Part shown: in pieces, positions 10,001 to 21,151 of the stretch
How the letters are laid out: every line of letters starts with the position of its first letter
Position numbering within the stretch: position 1 is the stretch's first letter
Source of the DNA: Clavaria fumosa
Taxonomy: Eukaryota > Basidiomycota > Agaricomycetes > Agaricales > Clavariaceae
Length of the DNA stretch: 64,000 nucleotides
Direction of reading: 5' to 3'
Assembly (NCBI GenBank): GCA_951802425.1
Contig: OX637801.1
Coordinates: 2,790,001-2,854,000 of the forward strand
The notes under the pieces: model-generated
Databases searched by the model: none
Seen by the model: the letters and a program-made list of their open reading frames with translations, nothing else
Told to the model about the DNA's origin: nothing
Position numbers and translations under genes: made by a program

Positions 10001-11401
10001 AATACCCACACTCATAATGGACTTGTGAGAACTTTTCTTTCTGATCCACATTACTAATTGTACATGTTGTATTTTCCTGGTGCTTGCACATGGCAACAAT
10101 GTGTTGTAGCAATGATTGCTGAAATACAAAGGATGCACTATCCCCCCTAAATGTGATGGAGTTGCACACTAGCATCTCCACTATGTTCCATGTTGGCTGC
10201 CTCTCACTGTCAGGCAACCTTCCTTGACACCATAGATGTACCAATGGATGCATGTTATACAATCTCCCAGGAGTACTCTTCACAAGTGAAAATGATTCCA
10301 GCAATTGAATTGCTCTCCTGAATGGCAGTAAATCCCAATGCCCTTCATTGTCAACATGTAGTATCTTGGACCAATGCACAGAATGCCTTTGGAACTCCTT
10401 CCAATCTTGTTCAATACTGTCCTTCTCTACCATTGCTTCAGATGCATGTCTAAATATACCTTCGGGAATGTTGTCATGGTAGAGGAAGGCAAACACCTGC
10501 AACACAAGCATTGCACAAGATGCTGCTTGTGCATTATCACTTGGACTTGTTGACAAAGCTCTGGCTTGAATCTCTTTCATGGAGAGTTCCCATGTCCCAT
10601 AAACTGCTTGACCATAAGCAGATGCTCCTTTGAAAGAAGGATCATCCAATAACTCATGGTGATGCTTCTGATAGATCCCAAGATATTCATCAAGTTCACA
10701 TAGACCACTTGCAATGGATGCACCAGCCTGATCCACAGCAAGAGGCAAGCAGCACAAGGTCTTCACAATGGGAAGGGCTGCGTCCCTCAGTTCCGCAGAA
10801 GTCACATCACAGAAGGCAGCACTCAGAAGGAGTGAGACTGCCTCCTGATCCCCCAACTCTCCAACTTCAGTCCACGATTCAGAACCAACAATCCGCCGCA
10901 TGCTAGGATTACGGCTAGTGATCAGGATGTTGCCCTGGCTATGTGTTGGCATGAACTGAAGGAGAATAGCAGGATCTCCTGCATTATCATACACTAGCAA
11001 CCATTCCTGTGCGAGAAAAGATATCCATTGGAGGACTGAATGCATCGAGTCTTGAACTCCAGATGCTTGTGCAGCCGAATCATCTGCAATGTCACGGATG
11101 GATTGCTGAATTGTTTCAGCATTGGTCGCATCTATCCAGAAGACACGCCAGAACCTGTGGGGATTGGTCAACAATGTAATTGTTGGACGAGAAGGATGGC
11201 TCTGACGAACAGCTCTGGGTTTTCCTCAATAAATTTGAGACAAATTTGAGTCTTCCCAACACCTCCCATTCCATACAGAAGAAAAAGCCTTCTCGAGTGG
11301 GGTTGACCTGGGCGCATACTGAAATGGGTACGCAACCTCTCAAGGTAACCTTCTCGTCCTGTGAAATTTGGGCTAAAGGGGGGCATTCGCTTGAATGTCA
11401 T
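6994..11401 (-). pseudogene. NLR-type STAND ATPase: NB-ARC plus about 23 near-identical TPRs (interrupted)
   Basis: On the minus strand the NB-ARC domain starts at 11401. Walker A is GMGGVGKTQ, Walker B is WLLVYDNA, followed by ITSRNPSM, CCLPLAVDQAG and MHPLVHLW (MHD-like). A 56-bp intron (11155-11210, GT…AG) joins ENPELF to WRVFWIDAT. The frame then reads to a TAA at 9963-9965. Immediately after it the same frame continues into 22 TPRs of 42 residues (9950-7158, units like LLGPEHPDTLTITANLA). A 10-bp deletion near 7190 shifts the 23rd TPR into another frame (ends 6994). Fungal NB-ARC/TPR proteins are implicated in non-self recognition and regulated cell death. The true N-terminus was not found. 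The TAA and deletion suggest a pseudogene. Confidence 0.85.
7060..9950 (-). repeat. 126-bp tandem array encoding TPRs
   Basis: About 23 copies of a 126-bp unit with very high nucleotide identity. Differences cluster in a few codons: ARK/AMK/AMN/ATK/VRK, P-D/S-T, LA-R/S/I/G-T, YS-T/M/A-QGKY and N/K/D/S-E/G-A. The first and last units are more divergent, as expected when the array is homogenised by unequal exchange in the middle. Confidence 0.95.
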
Positions 11402-12787
11402 GTGTAAATCTCGAGGCGGAAAGGTATGAAGACCCGGTGCTGTAATACTGTGTCAACCAAACTTGGCGGGATGCTTGCTCACACTCACTTTGGTGAAGGT
11501 GAAAATGTTCGATACTAATGTTATTAGAACCAACATGTCCACCGGCATCTGTAAGAGTCGGGGTGAGGAGACAGTGAGGAAGACAAAATTTGAACACACA
11601 GATAGTCGCATGACTGTAATCTTGGTTCATGGGTGAAAACGACATGCTAGTAGCGTTATCGATGCCTGCGAGAGATAGTATTTGCAAATGAGCTTGGCAT
11701 TAATTATCTTATCATGAGACTCACGGCTTGTAGCTGGAGGGTCTTCTATCTGCTCGCTATGCAGCGGTTATTGCTATCGTAGTCCAAATGACAGTGGGCA
11801 GAAGACGACGATGCTCGTGCTTCTCGATGGTCGAGAGCCGAACCTCACTGTACAGCAACGACCATCGGTCATGTGCAGTCATGTGCAACGTACCCAGAAT
11901 CACGTGTCCACTTCCCATCTGCAAGTGGGCCTGCTGTGCAAGCTGTCCCAAGGGGTTTGGGTTCAGCGGCACGGCGTTCAGGGTGTTCATCCTGATGGCG
12001 AGCCACAGGCTGAAGAGCGACCGGTTCGTGGCGAAGGATTGGAATGTGGAGAGATACTCAAAGGAGGGGATGAAGTGGGTGCAGGACGGAGATATGAAGC
12101 AGGTGTTGAAGTGACATTATCCTGAGCTTGGGAGTGTGCTGGATGGGCTGGGTAGTCGGAATGTGTTTGCGCCATGGGAGACTCCAGCGAAGTGAGATAT
12201 GTGACAGTTGAGATAATAGTATTGTTACTTTCTAGCTCTGCTCAGTATCAGAGTCGTCTTTCCCCTGAAACTTTTCGATCCTCCGATGACTGTCGCTTTC
12301 CCTCTACGTGGTATGTTCCCCTTCTGCAAAGTCTACACATTTACTAATCAGAAGTTGCTCAGGACAGTAACCATCTTTTTTTCTCTTTCCTTCCTGCTGG
12401 TCTGCAGGGCCATCAGCAAACCTCAAATTGTCTTGACCCACCTTGACCATCTTGACAAATTGGTCAAGACAGTCAAGAGAATCAAGACATGCATTTTGTC
12501 TTGGAGACTTTTGTAGTCAAGGATGGTGCAAAGTAGTCAAGAGCTAATAAGATGGTCAAGACCAATAAGAAAGCAAGGATGTCAAAAAGCTTTGTCAAAA
12601 GAATTTTGTGGTGCTCAGACCAGTCCCTCCCTACATGTCAACTATGATCATCTCACTTGCTCAGAGTCTATTCTATATGTTAAACAAGGTAGAGCCTCTC
12701 TTCACTCCAGTTATTGAAAAGTAACCTTTCCTTAGTCAGCAGTATGTCATGTCAACAAAGGCCAAAAGCAATTTGCAGATGCCCCAT
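11402..12787. other. Upstream region of the NLR, with an unassigned minus-strand ORF
   Basis: A possible splice acceptor at 11440 (TTACAG on the minus strand) would extend the NLR protein upstream with LHTFPPRDLHM, but no donor exon was found. A minus-strand open frame of about 118 codons (11757-12112) includes FEYLSTFQSFATNRSLF and MTAHDRWSLLYSEV. I do not recognise it; it may be a lost N-terminal domain exon or unrelated. 12420-12620 is rich in TCAAGAC/GTCTTGA motifs in both orientations, looks repetitive and codes for nothing recognisable. Confidence 0.35.
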
Positions 12788-13012
12788 TGTAAGGCCACAG
12801 GCCTTCTATGTCCTTTGATTACATAAGTTATATACCTTATTTAGTTTTCTAGCATAGCTGCTTGGCTATGATTACATCAGTGGCCCTCTTAAGGGCCACT
12901 TGCCTATATATACTGCATCATGACTGTAGAGAGAGGACAGATCCCTCTACATAGAACTAGACACTCAATATACCGTTGAGTCCAGTTCTTTCGAGGGATA
13001 AGTTGTATTACA
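12788..13012 (+). repeat. LTR (copy 1 of a 225-bp LTR family)
   Basis: Starts TGTAAGGCC and ends TGTATTACA. Its inverse is homologous along its whole length to 15319-15544. Contains a TATA-like GCCTATATATACTG. No matching target duplication flanks it. A gag-like ORF begins shortly downstream, so it behaves as a 5' LTR of a truncated plus-strand element. Confidence 0.8.
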
Positions 13013-13040
13013 ACTTTTTTGAACCTTCAACACAACAAGT

Positions 13041-13875
13041 GTGGTTATAATGGGTCATGCCTGTACAGCCATGCCAAAAAAGCACAACCAAAAGGGAGTG
13101 GAGACCCCTCCCTTGGTAGGACCCCTGTGCAACACAGGCATTGCACAGCCAGAGGGGATAGGACCCTCTTTCAAGCCCAGTGGTGAACCACCACTAAGGG
13201 CTGATGTGGCATCACTGGCCCCTGATGATGGTGTTAGGTCCAAAACACTGTCAACATGTGGCAACCACCATGAAGATGGTGCCATAAGGTGCCAAGGCAC
13301 CATTGGTTGGGAAGGCTGGGCCTTCAAAAGGAAAGGGCAGAGAGCCCTTAGAAACCTGTGAGAGGTGGGTGCGAGACTGGTCAAGCTCATGGGCCCCCTC
13401 CAATGTCAGAGATGAGCAAACAGTGATAGCACAAGCTACCGCTGTAGCCGAGAGACTCTCAGATATTCAGGTGGAGCTCTCCTGCCAGGATGAAGAGTGT
13501 GATGCTCTTGTAAGGGCGATGAAAAATCGCCAGGCTAGTATCTGGCAATGGCTAAGCAAGGAAGCTACCCACATTAGGCAGGTATTGGACTTGCTAGACA
13601 ATCAGGGAGCAGAACTAGTGGCTCCCTCATGGCAGAAACACCATGAATCATTGGAACATGAGGTGGGACTTGCCCTGCCTAGCCAGGTGCCTTTGGGGGT
13701 AGCCCCGGAGGCCGGATGGGTGGTGCCAGCTGACTGCAAGGAAGGGGGGCGATGGGAGAACTGTGCGGATGGTTCTTGGACACCTGGAGAACCAGGATTG
13801 GAGGGTGGTGGCCCTCAAGAGACAGTGGGGCCGGAACCATGCCCTATCCTGCACTACCCACAGTTGGGTCAATGA
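13041..13875 (+). pseudogene. Gag-like ORF remnant downstream of LTR copy 1
   Basis: Two overlapping plus-strand frames (13041-13361 starting MGHACTAMPKKHN, and 13303-13875) probably formed one gag reading frame, now shifted near 13310-13360. The second part has a predicted helical region (AVAERLSDIQVEL, then ALVRAMKNRQASIWQWL) like gag coiled coils. No zinc knuckle or pol follows; the element is cut off near 13.9 kb. Position 29 bp after an LTR is the main argument; sequence family is not certain. Confidence 0.5.
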
Positions 13876-15000
13876 GAGCCAACAGGTCAAATGGGCCTGT
13901 TCAGATGGATGGAACCGCCCCAGAAGGAGCGGGAGATTACTCAGGAAGTATCCCCGAGTTCTACAAACTACCAAAGCAATGCTTTACATCACTATCTCTG
14001 TCAGGACCCATTCATTTTTCCCTTGCCCAAACCAACTTTACCGACACCTACGAACCTCCCGATGGTCCTCTACAACCTTGCAAGCCCCTCTATACACTTC
14101 TGGAACCCGCCGTCCTCTTTGGAAGCCTCCCCAACCTCCCCTGCCTTTACATGACACTCGCAACCACGACACCATACTCGCGGAGCTCCTTGCGAACTCA
14201 CCATACACGTATTCACCATTTGAACCTGCCATATTGACACATGACATGTGGTTCTGCATCTTCTTCAGCCAGCACGTGACTTGCCACGTGGCACCCCTGG
14301 CACTACCACTACCAGCACTAATACATTACCAGTGTTATGGCCATTACCTGCATTACCCACGTGACCTCCTGCCCAAGGTCACCTGCATCACTAGCGTCAC
14401 CTGCGTCACTATCGTCACCCATGTGACTGCTCTTATGACCTTGCAACCTTAACACTCAAATGCACCACCAATGGTCAGCTGTACATACCTTTCCAATATG
14501 CTCCCCTTCCTCTCCTCAGTCGTCTATAACTATGTTACATATGATCTGAAAATCCCCCCGTAGTTATAGTTACGTATATACTTATTTAACCAGGTCGTGA
14601 CCTTACCTATGCATTCCTAACCCCTTGCGACCTTAGTAGAGCACACGCGTAGTTACTATATGACTAAACATACCCCACACTACTATAGTTCTGTCGCCTG
14701 GTGACCCCTGTACTTTTCCTTTTCTGTTATACTCCCTATATGCACATATATAAAGTCTCACATTTACTTACAGTACTCTAGTCTTGATATTAACACACAT
14801 TGGTTTAAGCTTGAGGCTATTACGCCCTTTGAGCTTGGAACCACTGCGATTGATAGGTCTTGTCTTGCTTGGTGACCTCGACAATACCAAGACCATCTTG
14901 CTTCTTTCCAAACTCATTCTCCATGCTTGTACAACTTGCGCACTCTAAGTATTTCCCTTCCTTCATCTTGGTACTGACTCTTCGAACCCCGTAGGTTCCC
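13876..15000. other. Non-coding mosaic with a possible solo or 5' LTR
   Basis: ORFs here look like noise. A segment from TGTTATGGCC (14333) to GATATTAACA (14795) starts TGTTA and ends TAACA. It carries a TATA-like CACATATATAAAG near 14740 and is followed by TTGGTTTAAGC, which could be a primer-binding site. This LTR reading is tentative, as no second copy and no target duplication were seen. GTCAC/ACGTG motifs are dense at 14270-14440. Confidence 0.3.
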
Positions 15001-15312
15001 TCGTTGGTTGGCAAAGTCATTGCTTTCACTGACACATCTCTTGACACCGTCATGACTACCCGCGACTTCCTCAACATCGTCTGTTTCTCTCTCCTCGTCT
15101 ATTTCTTTCTTCATGCTTCGTCGGTCGACTCTGTGACCTCCTCAACAATACTTGTTTCCCCCAACTCATCTATTTCTCTTTTGTGCTTTGTCAGTCGACT
15201 TCACAACCTTCTCAGCATTACCCATTTCTCTCAACTCATCTTTTTCCCTCTCTACACTTCGTCTACTGACTTCGCAACCTTCCCAGCAATGTCTCCCTCC
15301 TCTCTACTTGTC
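15000..15312. repeat. Degenerate tandem repeat of about 72 bp
   Basis: Units share a core such as CGTCGGTCGACTCTGTGACC / TTGTCAGTCGACTTCACAACC / TCGTCTACTGACTTCGCAACC, followed by CTCAACTCATCTATTTC-like stretches. About four imperfect copies. No function inferred. Confidence 0.5.
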
Positions 15313-15318
15313 TCTCCT

Positions 15319-15544
15319 TGTAAGACTCTCTATCCCTCAAAAGAACTGGACTCAATGGTATATTGAGTGTTGTAGTTCTATATAGAGGGATCTACCCTCT
15401 GTGTACAGTCGTGACATGGTATATATAGGCGAGCAGCCCTCCAGAGGGCCGCTGACATAAGCTTAGCCTAAGCGGCTATGCTAGTAGACTAATATGGTAT
15501 GTAGATTATGTAATACAACAACAGAAAAGGCCTATAGCCTTACA
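15319..15544 (-). repeat. LTR (copy 2), 3' LTR of the minus-strand gag element
   Basis: On the minus strand it starts TGTAAGGC and ends GTCTTACA, giving a perfect 6-bp inverted end TGTAAG…CTTACA. A purine-rich tract (15545-15556) abuts its start on the minus strand, as expected for the 3' LTR of a minus-strand element. Homologous to LTR copy 1 (12788-13012) in the opposite orientation. Confidence 0.82.
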
Positions 15545-15556
15545 CCCTCCCCCACC
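15545..15556 (-). other. Polypurine tract next to LTR copy 2
   Basis: GGTGGGGGAGGG on the minus strand directly precedes the TG of the LTR. This is the standard site of plus-strand priming in LTR retroelements and fixes the orientation of this LTR. Confidence 0.7.
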
Positions 15557-15840
15557 AGAGAGGCCCCAACCAGAGGCGATGCGCAGGCAGCGTGGGATGA
15601 CGAGCAGGATCGTATAATAATTTACAAGGGGTGCATCCCCTTGGGCAGGGTTACCGCCATGTCACTGGGCACAATCCCCTCCTGGGGCCTTCGCCTGGTG
15701 CTGATGGGTCCTACCCAGTGGTCTGCACGACCTGCCCCCAGTTGGACAGCATGTCATGAGTGGCACGCCCCAGTGGGGGGTGCCCCAGGTGCCGCTGTCT
15801 CGTCCTGCAGGGTAGGCATATTTTTAAAGAGCTCAGACGC

Positions 15841-18783
15841 TTAGTCTGAGCCCTGCTCATAGTCGCACGGTGGCTTGCCCTCATCATCGCTCCAGTCAGG
15901 CGACAACACAACAGGCCTCTTCGCGGCCTTAGCGGCTGATGACTTAGCCACTTTCTTTTTTTGTTTTTGAGAGGGCCCTGCACCCTCTGTCTGGGATATT
16001 GTTAAACCCCCAATAGGTAGCCCTAGGGGGTTTCTAACAGTGGATGTGCTTCCACCATCTTCCAGGGGTGCATCGCCCCTCCATTCGTCTCCCGTCTTCT
16101 CACTCAACCAAAGACGGTGTTAAGATCTGATTCTTTGCTTCAAAGCAGGAGTAGGGAGGGGTAGTGTAGAGGAGACCAAAAAGGAGGGTGGCAAAGGCGA
16201 AGCCGGAGCCGGAGCGGAGCGGAGTCCGGTCGGAGTCCGGATCGGAGTTGCGTAAGGAGTTCTCCTCTACACAAAAGCTAGAAGGACTAGAGGGAGGTCA
16301 AAGGGGGTGGGACTATGGCCTCAACTTATGGGTTGTGCCACCACGTGTATACGTGTCCCAATTTAACCTTGCTGGTACTTTGCTTTCCAGGACAAGGAAG
16401 GATGAAGTCTGAAGGGAAATCGCCCGGAGTCCGTCGGAGTCTGCCGGAGTTTTGCGGAACTCGTCGGGACTGTCAAGAACAGTGAGGACGAAGTCCCTTA
16501 ACGCACAGACCAAGTGACAAGGACCAGAAATAACATTAATATTCGAACTGAGGATCATGGAGATACATGGGGGCTTATATGCTACTAGGGTAGGGCATAG
16601 GGCAGACTGTGAAACATGAATATATCAAATATCTACAATAATTTCACCTGAGGAGTGAGAAAGGCATAGATGATACATGTAAGGCAAAGAATAAGTTCCC
16701 ATGGGTAGTGGGCATCGTCCCAATGGTTACTAACCATGGACTAGCACCAAGGAACATGCTAGAAACAAAGTCCATTTGGTCCGAAGGACTGATATCGAAG
16801 TCCGACGAAAGTCCGGACCGGAGTTTCGGACCCCGGAGCGGAGACAGAGCAGAATTGGAGCAGAGAAGGCGGAGTCGGAGCGGGGGTGCCGGAGTTGGAG
16901 CGGAGATACATCGGAGATGTATTGGAGGTAATTGCAGGTGTTTCGGAGGTGGCTGGGTAACTGGATAGGGCCGTGACAGACGGCACGGACACGCCCCGTG
17001 CCCTATGCACTCTAGCAGTGCATATGTCCGGGGAGGTACAGGAGGCTTCTCCTGTTCACCCAGTGCTAGCTGGATATCATCGTCCAAGGGGACATTCCCC
17101 TTTCGCATGTACTCATGTGCCCATGTGAGTACAAATTCATCCCAGAGCTCCGTTTCCTCAACAGAGACTCTGGAGTCTACAAATGCCTCAATCGTCTGCA
17201 CGACAGTTGGCGTTATTTTTGTGTTCCAGTGCCTGGAATGTCGTACAGGGAGGACTCTCCCTTTGATGGCCTGCGCATATGCCCCCTTTGACACAAAGAG
17301 GGCTATGGCCATAGCTAGGAACGGGCGCCACATTCAGGCCCGGGATGGTGCGCCAGATGGCCACCTTGCGTGCAAAAGACAGGGGTGAGTCCCTGTCTTT
17401 ATCAATGCCAAGGACAGCCGCTCTGCCCATCCTTATGTCAGCGGCCCAGCAGCGCAGGTCTGACACTGCACCTCTGTCACCCTTTGGATTCATAGGGGGA
17501 ATTTCCCCCTTCTCCCCTACAAAGGAGAGCCACAGCTCTTGGGGGAGCATCGGCTCCCTGGCCTCTATGAACTCCCTAATGGGAGGAGGTGCAATCACTC
17601 TTGCCGCTGTCAGCGGCAATGTCTGGTACGATGGATAGGAGGGTGCTCCCCCTCCTGCAACTTCTGAGGTTCCTGTCCTCAGGGATGGGTCGCCCATCCC
17701 TCCGCTCTCTCGCAACATCTGCCCCTGCAGATGGCGTGCCACCCAGTCTGCCGATTTCTCGACACTGGCAGGAATTCTCCAGTTCCTCAATAGCCAGTCC
17801 TCAACTGGCATAGGCAGCTTTCTTGCTGCCGTGTTCTTCTGGGCCTCCTTAATGGCCCAACACATCTTCATCATGGCAGTCATATCGTAACTGCCATCAG
17901 GCGCTCCATGATGCACCTGCTGGTTGAGGGCTATCACTTCCTCAACCGTCTTCAACTTGACAACCCACGTGCTGGGTTTGATGGACATCCCCGAAGGCCA
18001 AGGAGTGTTAAAGGGATAACCCCTTGTCAGAGGCGCAAGCACCGTCTCCGCAAATGTTTGTTTATGCCTCAATGAGGCATCCGGGTTCTGCTGGTTAATA
18101 CCAGCAGGTGGAAGAGGGGGATACCCCTCCTCCATGCTCATGGGGACGTCCACATCTCCCATAGGCGGCACTATGTCCGCGTATGAGACAGCAGTGTGGG
18201 CCCTTTTAGGGTCCCGCTCCAAGGGATCCCTTTCAGGTCCCTTCCCTTTCGCCGTGGTTCGCAACATGGCGAGCTCCTTGTTGGTGCTTGCCAACTTCTC
18301 CATCAAGGAGAGAATCTTCTCCTGTGCGCTTCTAAGGTACTCCTCAACCTTATCCAGACTATCATAAGCTTTTTCAAGCTTTTTCCGGTGCCCGGCACAA
18401 AGGGCATTGCCCTTCTCATACTCCTCACGCAAGTCGTCCAGCTTGCGCTGCATCATCCCGAGCTCTGGCCCGAGTTCATGCCTAGCGCCTTCCTGTGCTT
18501 CCTTAAGTGTTTGTTGAAACGCTTCATCCGAATGCAACAGCGACTCGAAGATGTGACGACAGAACCCGATGCACTGAGTTCACCAGGATCTGTGAGTGAT
18601 CGCATGGATCATGTGATCTTAGACCCAGGGGAGGGTCTCCTCCCCTTGCGACAACAATGGCTGGGACAACCCAGCCATTCTGACGATTCTTGTTGGTAAT
18701 GAGTTCCCTGGTGCGAGGCCAGGGACGGCGGCGGCGCAGGTAGCGCGAGGAGATGGGGTTTCCCCCATTGGATCATCCATTGT
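15841..18783 (-). pseudogene. Retrotransposon gag with long coiled coil, interrupted by an insertion
   Basis: On the minus strand a probable start (MDDPMGETPSP, 18783) is followed by the main ORF (18537-17188) with a long coiled coil (QRKLDDLREEYEKG, then KILSLMEKLASTNKELAML). A conserved gag-like core follows: STWVVKLKTVEEVIALNQQV and MPVEDWLLRNWRIP. A frameshift near 17325 moves the frame to the 17333-16970 part (AYAQAIKGRVLPVRHSRHW). An 0.85-kb insertion separates this from the acidic C-terminus (16107-15841, SPDWSDDEGK). LTR copy 2 follows directly, with no pol between them. Function would be RNA packaging; the copy is dead. Confidence 0.7.
16115..16975. mobile_element. Insertion in gag with GGAGTC-type subterminal motifs (unclassified)
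   Basis: The gag reading frame is broken here by about 0.85 kb of unrelated DNA. Clusters of CGGAGTCCGG, GGAGCGGAG and CGGAGT motifs lie near both ends (16198-16255 and 16780-16930), with a smaller one near 16425-16470. Clustered short subterminal motifs are a habit of hAT- and CACTA-like non-autonomous elements. I could not define TIRs or a target duplication, so the class is open. No ORF of note. Confidence 0.5.
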
Positions 18784-18914
18784 AAAAAAATGGTTGATGA
18801 AGAAAAGAGAAAAAGAGGGTGGGCCCTCTTTAAGGTTTTGTACCTTATGGTGGAGCCACCACATGACTCAATCACTGTGGCTAACGACCCTGCAGTCTGG
18901 CTTGATCGTGTTTA

Positions 18915-20590
18915 CTACTCCGTGCAGGCACTCCATCCACGCTCTGCTCGAGGGTGCCTAGGCAGCACCCTCCACGACTCCACACCTTGCAACTCAAGGT
19001 AATGGTCTAGAGCTGCTAGCTCTTTGACTCCCATGTATGGCTCCCAAGTCATATCCCCAAGGTTCCATTGAACCTCGCATTCCAGGTGGCAGCCTTCCCA
19101 CCTATGGCCAATAATGGTGTCTACTAGCCATTCCTCCTTTGGGTCCACACCAAAGTCATAAAAGACTTTCACTTCACGATGCGGGAACAACACGTCGTCG
19201 TTCAGCTCATGTTGCCGCAACCGGCTGACATGGAACGTCGGGTGGATTCTCCTCAACTTTAGTGAGTCGGGGAGCTCCAGCTCATATGTTGACGATTCCA
19301 GTCTACACGACCGTATTGGGTAAGGCCCAATAAACTTCGGCATGAGCTTTCTAGCTTGTTTTTTAGGGAGATTCAAATTCTCCATTGAGAGGTAGACTAA
19401 TTCTCCCTCTCTAAATGGGTGCTCTGCCCGTCTACGCTGGTTAGCATAAAACGTCTGGTGGATGCGACTTTCTATAATCACATCGTGCACCATTGCAAGG
19501 TTGAGTGCGGCTTTCTCTGCAAACATCCTTACACCTCTGGGCACCGCCTGGAGGTCATCTGGCAACTCTGCCATCATCTGGGGCATGTATCCATAGGTGA
19601 GCTCAAATGGGGCAAACCCCGTCGATGCGCTTATTGACGCATTAATGGCAATTTCAACCATTGGGATTCGCTCTGCCCAATCTGTCTGGTCCGGTTGGAC
19701 CACAGATCGGAGGATCTGAGACACAGATTGGATCAACTGTTCTGTCGCTCCATCCATCTGTGGATGGAAAGCTGTGGACATCCACAGCTTAACACCGAGT
19801 AGTCAGTGTGTTTCCTGCCAGAAGGCAGATGTAAATCTCGGATTGCGATCGGACACAATCGATCCTGGCAACCCATGTAGTCTCACTACATGAGTTAGAA
19901 AGAGCCAGGCTAGCTCTGCTGCTGTTACTGACATGGTAACTGGTACTAGGTGTACCAGAGAAGTGAGGCAGCAGATCACCACCCAGAGGTAGTCTGCCTC
20001 TTTTGACATAGGAAATGGACCTACAAAGTCCATTCCTATTGATTCCCAGGGCCGCCTGGGGATCGGCAGGGTGTGTAGAAGCCCTTGCAGCTTCTGCGGA
20101 AAAGTCTTGCTTGTCTGGCACACGCCGCACAACATACAAAACTTATTGATGTCTTTAGACACCAATGGCCACCAGTAGTACCGACAGACATAATCTGTGA
20201 CCCCATGTGTCCTAGGACCGCATGGGCTTCCTGGATTATTATTCCAGGGATGCTTTTCCCTTCATGAAGGGTATGAGGTATGCAGAGCACCTCATCTCCC
20301 TTTTTATTCTCGGAGAAGATCAGGTCCTCCCTGATCTTAAAACTGGTGTAGTTTCCCAGTTTTTCCAAAATTATTTTGAACAGGTGATCCTGTTCATAGC
20401 CATCACAGATGCTTTGCAGCATCCTGCTATCCCCCCCTTCCACGTGGGGCCTTAAGGGCATGAGTGTCTCGTCCCTCACATCCCCGTCCGCTTGGGGCAC
20501 AGGCGGCAGTTGCTCCTGCTCGGTCTCCTGGTCCACAGCAGGTGCGCACACTCGTAGTGCACGCACCTCCTCCAGGCGTCTGCAGGGCAA
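18915..20590 (-). pseudogene. Ty3 chromovirus pol 3' part: integrase and chromodomain
   Basis: Minus strand, three overlapping frames. 20590-20160 carries the end of RNase H/linker and the His part of the zinc finger (EAHAVLGHMGS). 20165-19803 carries CMLCGVCQTSK, then GMDFVGPFP and GSIVSDRNPRFTS of the integrase core. 19781-18915 carries the third catalytic motif region (FHPQMDGATEQ), the integrase C-terminus (IHPTFHVSRLRQHE) and a chromodomain (VDTIIGHRWEGCHLECEVQW…TWEPY). A TGA at about 19787 and frameshifts make it a pseudogene. Gag, protease and RT of this copy are missing. Its 3' end abuts the gag at 18783, so it is not in normal gag-pol order with it. Confidence 0.85.
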
Positions 20591-20859
20591 TTCATTCCCT
20601 TCAGGGTCAGCAGCAACATTTGCTGTCAGACTTAGTTGAGTTCTCTCAAATAAGTGTATAGACGAAAAGATCGAAGCTAGGGTACATGTGGGCTAGTCCC
20701 AGGTCTTATATACTCTAGCTATGGGCTGTACATGATGGATGAGTCATTGATTAAATATCAGAGTTGATAGATGATCAGGAAAGCTGCGTGTCTGCACTGG
20801 AATGCTGAGTGCGAGCAGTGCCAGTTCTCATTGGAAATCTTATGATGATGATGTCATCA
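20591..20859. other. Short non-coding gap
   Basis: No ORF or motif recognised; includes ATGATGATGATGTCATCAG just before the foldback. Confidence 0.4.
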
Positions 20860-21151
20860 GATCAGTTTCACTCAATCACTACATCACGTCAGTTGATCAG
20901 GCGATCATGACTCAGAGCAGCTTGATCATGGATCATCTGATCCTCTGATCTAATCCCCAACAAGATCAGATGCAGCCAACCATGATGTAATGTGTCGAGT
21001 ACAGTCCCTGCTCTGATGCATTACATCATGGTTGGCTGCATCTGATCTTGTTGGGGATTAGATCAGAGGATCAGATGATCCATGATCAAGCTGCTCTGAG
21101 TCATGATCGCCTGATCAACTGATGTGATGTAGTGATTGAGTGAAACTGATC
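20860..21151. repeat. Foldback (inverted repeat): 133-bp arms, 26-bp loop
   Basis: The left arm 20860-20992 is the reverse complement of 21019-21151. The only difference I see is CACG in one arm versus CACA in the other, a CpG transition. Each arm has many GATC sites (TGATCATGGATC, CTGATCCTCTGATC). The loop (20993-21018) is unique. No ORF. Could be a miniature foldback transposon or a hairpin-forming insertion. Confidence 0.95.

Noticed and set aside
7171..10017. 948-codon plus-strand ORF over the NLR locus
   Set aside because: It is the antisense of the 126-bp TPR array, open only because the unit length is a multiple of 3 and lacks stops in that frame. The minus-strand frame has the TPR signature.
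13752..14452. Overlapping plus-strand ORFs of 87-229 codons
   Set aside because: Frames overlap without conserved motifs, and the sequence shifts into simple GTCAC-rich DNA. Only the 13041-13875 part has gag-like context.
14820..15114. Charged minus-strand ORFs
   Set aside because: Arise from the degenerate 72-bp tandem repeat; no motif.
18609..18875. Two alternative minus-strand ORFs before gag as separate genes
   Set aside because: One (MDDPMGE…) is best read as the damaged N-terminus of the adjacent gag; the other is its frame shadow.
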